This document shows, piece after piece, positions 62,866 through 64,000 of a stretch of 64,000 nucleotides of DNA. This DNA is from [Synechococcus] sp. NIES-970 (lineage in GTDB: Bacteria > Cyanobacteriota > Cyanobacteriia > Cyanobacteriales > MRBY01), in NCBI GenBank assembly GCA_002356215.1, contig AP017959.1, positions 558,001 to 622,000 of the forward strand, in the 5' to 3' direction. Position 1 is the stretch's first letter; each line of letters opens with the position of its first letter. The position numbers and the translations under genes are program-made. The notes under the pieces were generated by a model that had not been told where the DNA came from, did not search any database, and worked only from the letters and a program-made list of their open reading frames with translations.

Positions 62866-63504
62866 ATGACGATCGCCCCGTTAGAAAGTTTAGAGTTTGC
62901 CAACTGCCCGCCGGAGACGGCGCAATATTTGGTGGTGATGCTCCATGGTTGGGGAGCCAACTACCATGACCTCAAACCCTTGGCGCGGATGCTAGAGCTG
63001 CCTCACTGCCGCTTTTTATTTCCCAACGCCCCTTTTCCCCATTTCCAGAGTCCCCTGGGCCGGGCCTGGTACGCCCTGGAACGGGAAGATTTTCGAGGGT
63101 TACCGGAATCTCGCGATCGCCTCTTTAGTTGGTTAAATAATCTTGTGGCAATGACGGGGATTCCCCCAGAACGGACGGCGATGATTGGCTTTTCCCAGGG
63201 GGGCGCGATGACCCTAGATGTGGGTTTGCAGTTTAATTTTGCGGCTCTCTGTAGCTGTAGCGGCTATCTCCATTACGATCCAAGCGCTCAACCAGAAAAA
63301 GAATATCCGCCAACTTTGCTGATCCATGGCAGCCAAGATCCGGTGGTCCCCATCCAGGCGGCGCACCAAGCAAAAACTCAATTACATCAAGTGGGGGTGC
63401 CGCTGGAGTATTTTGAATTTTCCGGGGGCCATGAAATTCCGGCGATCGCCCTGACGCAGATGACCCAGTTTTTGCAACAACATCTCCTCGAAAAGAAAAT
63501 CTAG
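62866..63504 (+). CDS. Alpha/beta hydrolase (phospholipase/carboxylesterase type)
   Basis: A 212-residue serine hydrolase of the abhydrolase_2 group. Oxyanion/N-terminal strand LVVMLHGWGANYHDLKPLARML, nucleophile elbow GFSQGGAMTLDV, Asp in HGSQDPVVPI, His in GGHEIP. Substrate unknown; likely an acyl ester or thioester. ATG 62866 (MTIAPLESLEF) is chosen over TTG 62854. Its final four bases overlap the 3' end of the opposing EamA gene. Confidence 0.88.
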   Translation: MTIAPLESLEFANCPPETAQYLVVMLHGWGANYHDLKPLARMLELPHCRFLFPNAPFPHFQSPLGRAWYALEREDFRGLPESRDRLFSWLNNLVAMTGIPPERTAMIGFSQGGAMTLDVGLQFNFAALCSCSGYLHYDPSAQPEKEYPPTLLIHGSQDPVVPIQAAHQAKTQLHQVGVPLEYFEFSGGHEIPAIALTQMTQFLQQHLLEKKI

Positions 63505-64000
63505 GGTTGCTTGCCAGTCTCGACGGGAATTTTCGAAGCTTTGGACGGAGCAACCGTTTTTTCTACCATTGGATCGGTAAACCAAGTCGCGATTTTTTCC
63601 CGCTGGTTAATCAAATAAATGCTCACCAGAGTGAGGCCAACCCCAAACCACTGGAGAGTACTCAATTCTTCTCCCAGGAGTAAATTGCCAAAAATCAGGG
63701 CAAAAACAGGTGTGAGAAAAGTGAGGGCGCTGAGGCTCGTTAAATTACCCTCGGAAGCCAGGTAGAAAAATAAACCATAGGCGATCGCACTCCCAAAAAC
63801 TGCCGCATAGGCCAGCTCCCACCAACCCGTCGTATTGATAAATTGCCATTGCAATGTTTCCAGTTGGTCCGAAGCGATAAACAGTGGAATGCCGCCGAGA
63901 ACCATATGCCAGCCCGTCGCCATGACCGGATCAGCATGGCGGCTCACATAGCGAATGAGAATTGTCCCCACCGCCATCGATAGAGACGCACCCAACATCA
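63501..64000 (-). CDS. EamA/DMT-family transporter, 5' end cut by window edge
   Basis: The frame is open through the right edge of the window, so this is the C-terminal part (about 165 residues) of a 10-TM drug/metabolite transporter. Four to five TMs are visible, including the family turn FFYLASEGNLTSLSALTFLTPVFALIFGNLLLGEELSTLQWFGVGL, the second EamA repeat's end. The tail (PMVEKTVAPSKASKIPVETGKQ) is hydrophilic. Substrate unknown. Its 3' end overlaps the esterase gene by four bases. Confidence 0.88.
   Translation of the reverse strand, partial: MLGASLSMAVGTILIRYVSRHADPVMATGWHMVLGGIPLFIASDQLETLQWQFINTTGWWELAYAAVFGSAIAYGLFFYLASEGNLTSLSALTFLTPVFALIFGNLLLGEELSTLQWFGVGLTLVSIYLINQREKIATWFTDPMVEKTVAPSKASKIPVETGKQP

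Noticed and set aside
1-64000. CRISPR arrays, IS elements, tRNA or rRNA genes
   Set aside because: No regularly spaced direct repeats of 25-40 bases, no transposase frame, and no cloverleaf or rRNA sequence was noticed on either strand.

Overview
The window is chromosomal DNA of a unicellular cyanobacterium. The evidence is a set of genes for oxygenic phototrophy (chlP geranylgeranyl reductase, chlI Mg-chelatase subunit, sqdX sulfolipid synthase, ndhB and ndhH of the thylakoid NDH-1 complex), several small protein families largely restricted to cyanobacteria (DUF1825, DUF2811, DUF3326), and the palindrome GCGATCGC (HIP1) at roughly two to three copies per kb inside and between genes. Protein style and GC content suggest a Picosynechococcus / Synechococcus sp. 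PCC 7002-like strain; that is inference from memory, not a database result. I see no IS element, prophage, CRISPR array, tRNA or rRNA.

Layout. 1-10.3 kb: mostly minus-strand housekeeping genes (cdsA fragment, cutA, a membrane diguanylate cyclase, chlP, a two-TM protein, sqdX, scpB, rnhB, a TPR protein), then a plus-strand Bax1-like (DUF790) nuclease-related protein and a small Gly-rich membrane protein. 10.9-17.4 kb: asnS, two small redox/FMN proteins, YjbQ, a gamma-carbonic-anhydrase-like protein, and a complete zinc operon znuA-znuC-znuB-zur. 17.5-29.7 kb: a methyltransferase, an unknown protein, a secreted pentapeptide protein, sbcC, an RND pump, and a siroheme reductase-like protein followed by a small downstream protein. 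A strongly structured candidate RNA of about 207 nt lies at 29532-29738. 29.8-39.7 kb: CPBP protease, DUF3326, glmU, a Ski2-like helicase, a PAS/GAF/GGDEF-type protein, a flippase-like membrane protein, pth and DUF2811.

39.7-40.25 kb is a 528-base gene-free stretch with a helically phased cluster of DnaA-box-like 9-mers, the best candidate here for a replication origin or DnaA-controlled locus. A ParA ATPase lies about 4 kb to its right.

40.25-64 kb: a Rieske oxygenase, a TM2 protein, DUF1825 plus a HAD hydrolase, an ABC-2 permease with an overlooked 55-residue gene, parA, a GNAT enzyme, an NRP-repeat protein, uvrB, chlI, a directon of DUF429, pentapeptide, ferredoxin, LemA and TPM proteins, then ndhB, topA, an AarF/UbiB kinase, rnc, ndhH, an esterase, and the 3' part of an EamA transporter cut by the window end.

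Genes are tightly packed: several convergent pairs overlap at their 3' ends, and several minus-strand genes end in clear intrinsic terminators. The items most worth a second look are the DnaA-box array, the structured RNA, and the siroheme reductase with cysteine sets in both halves.
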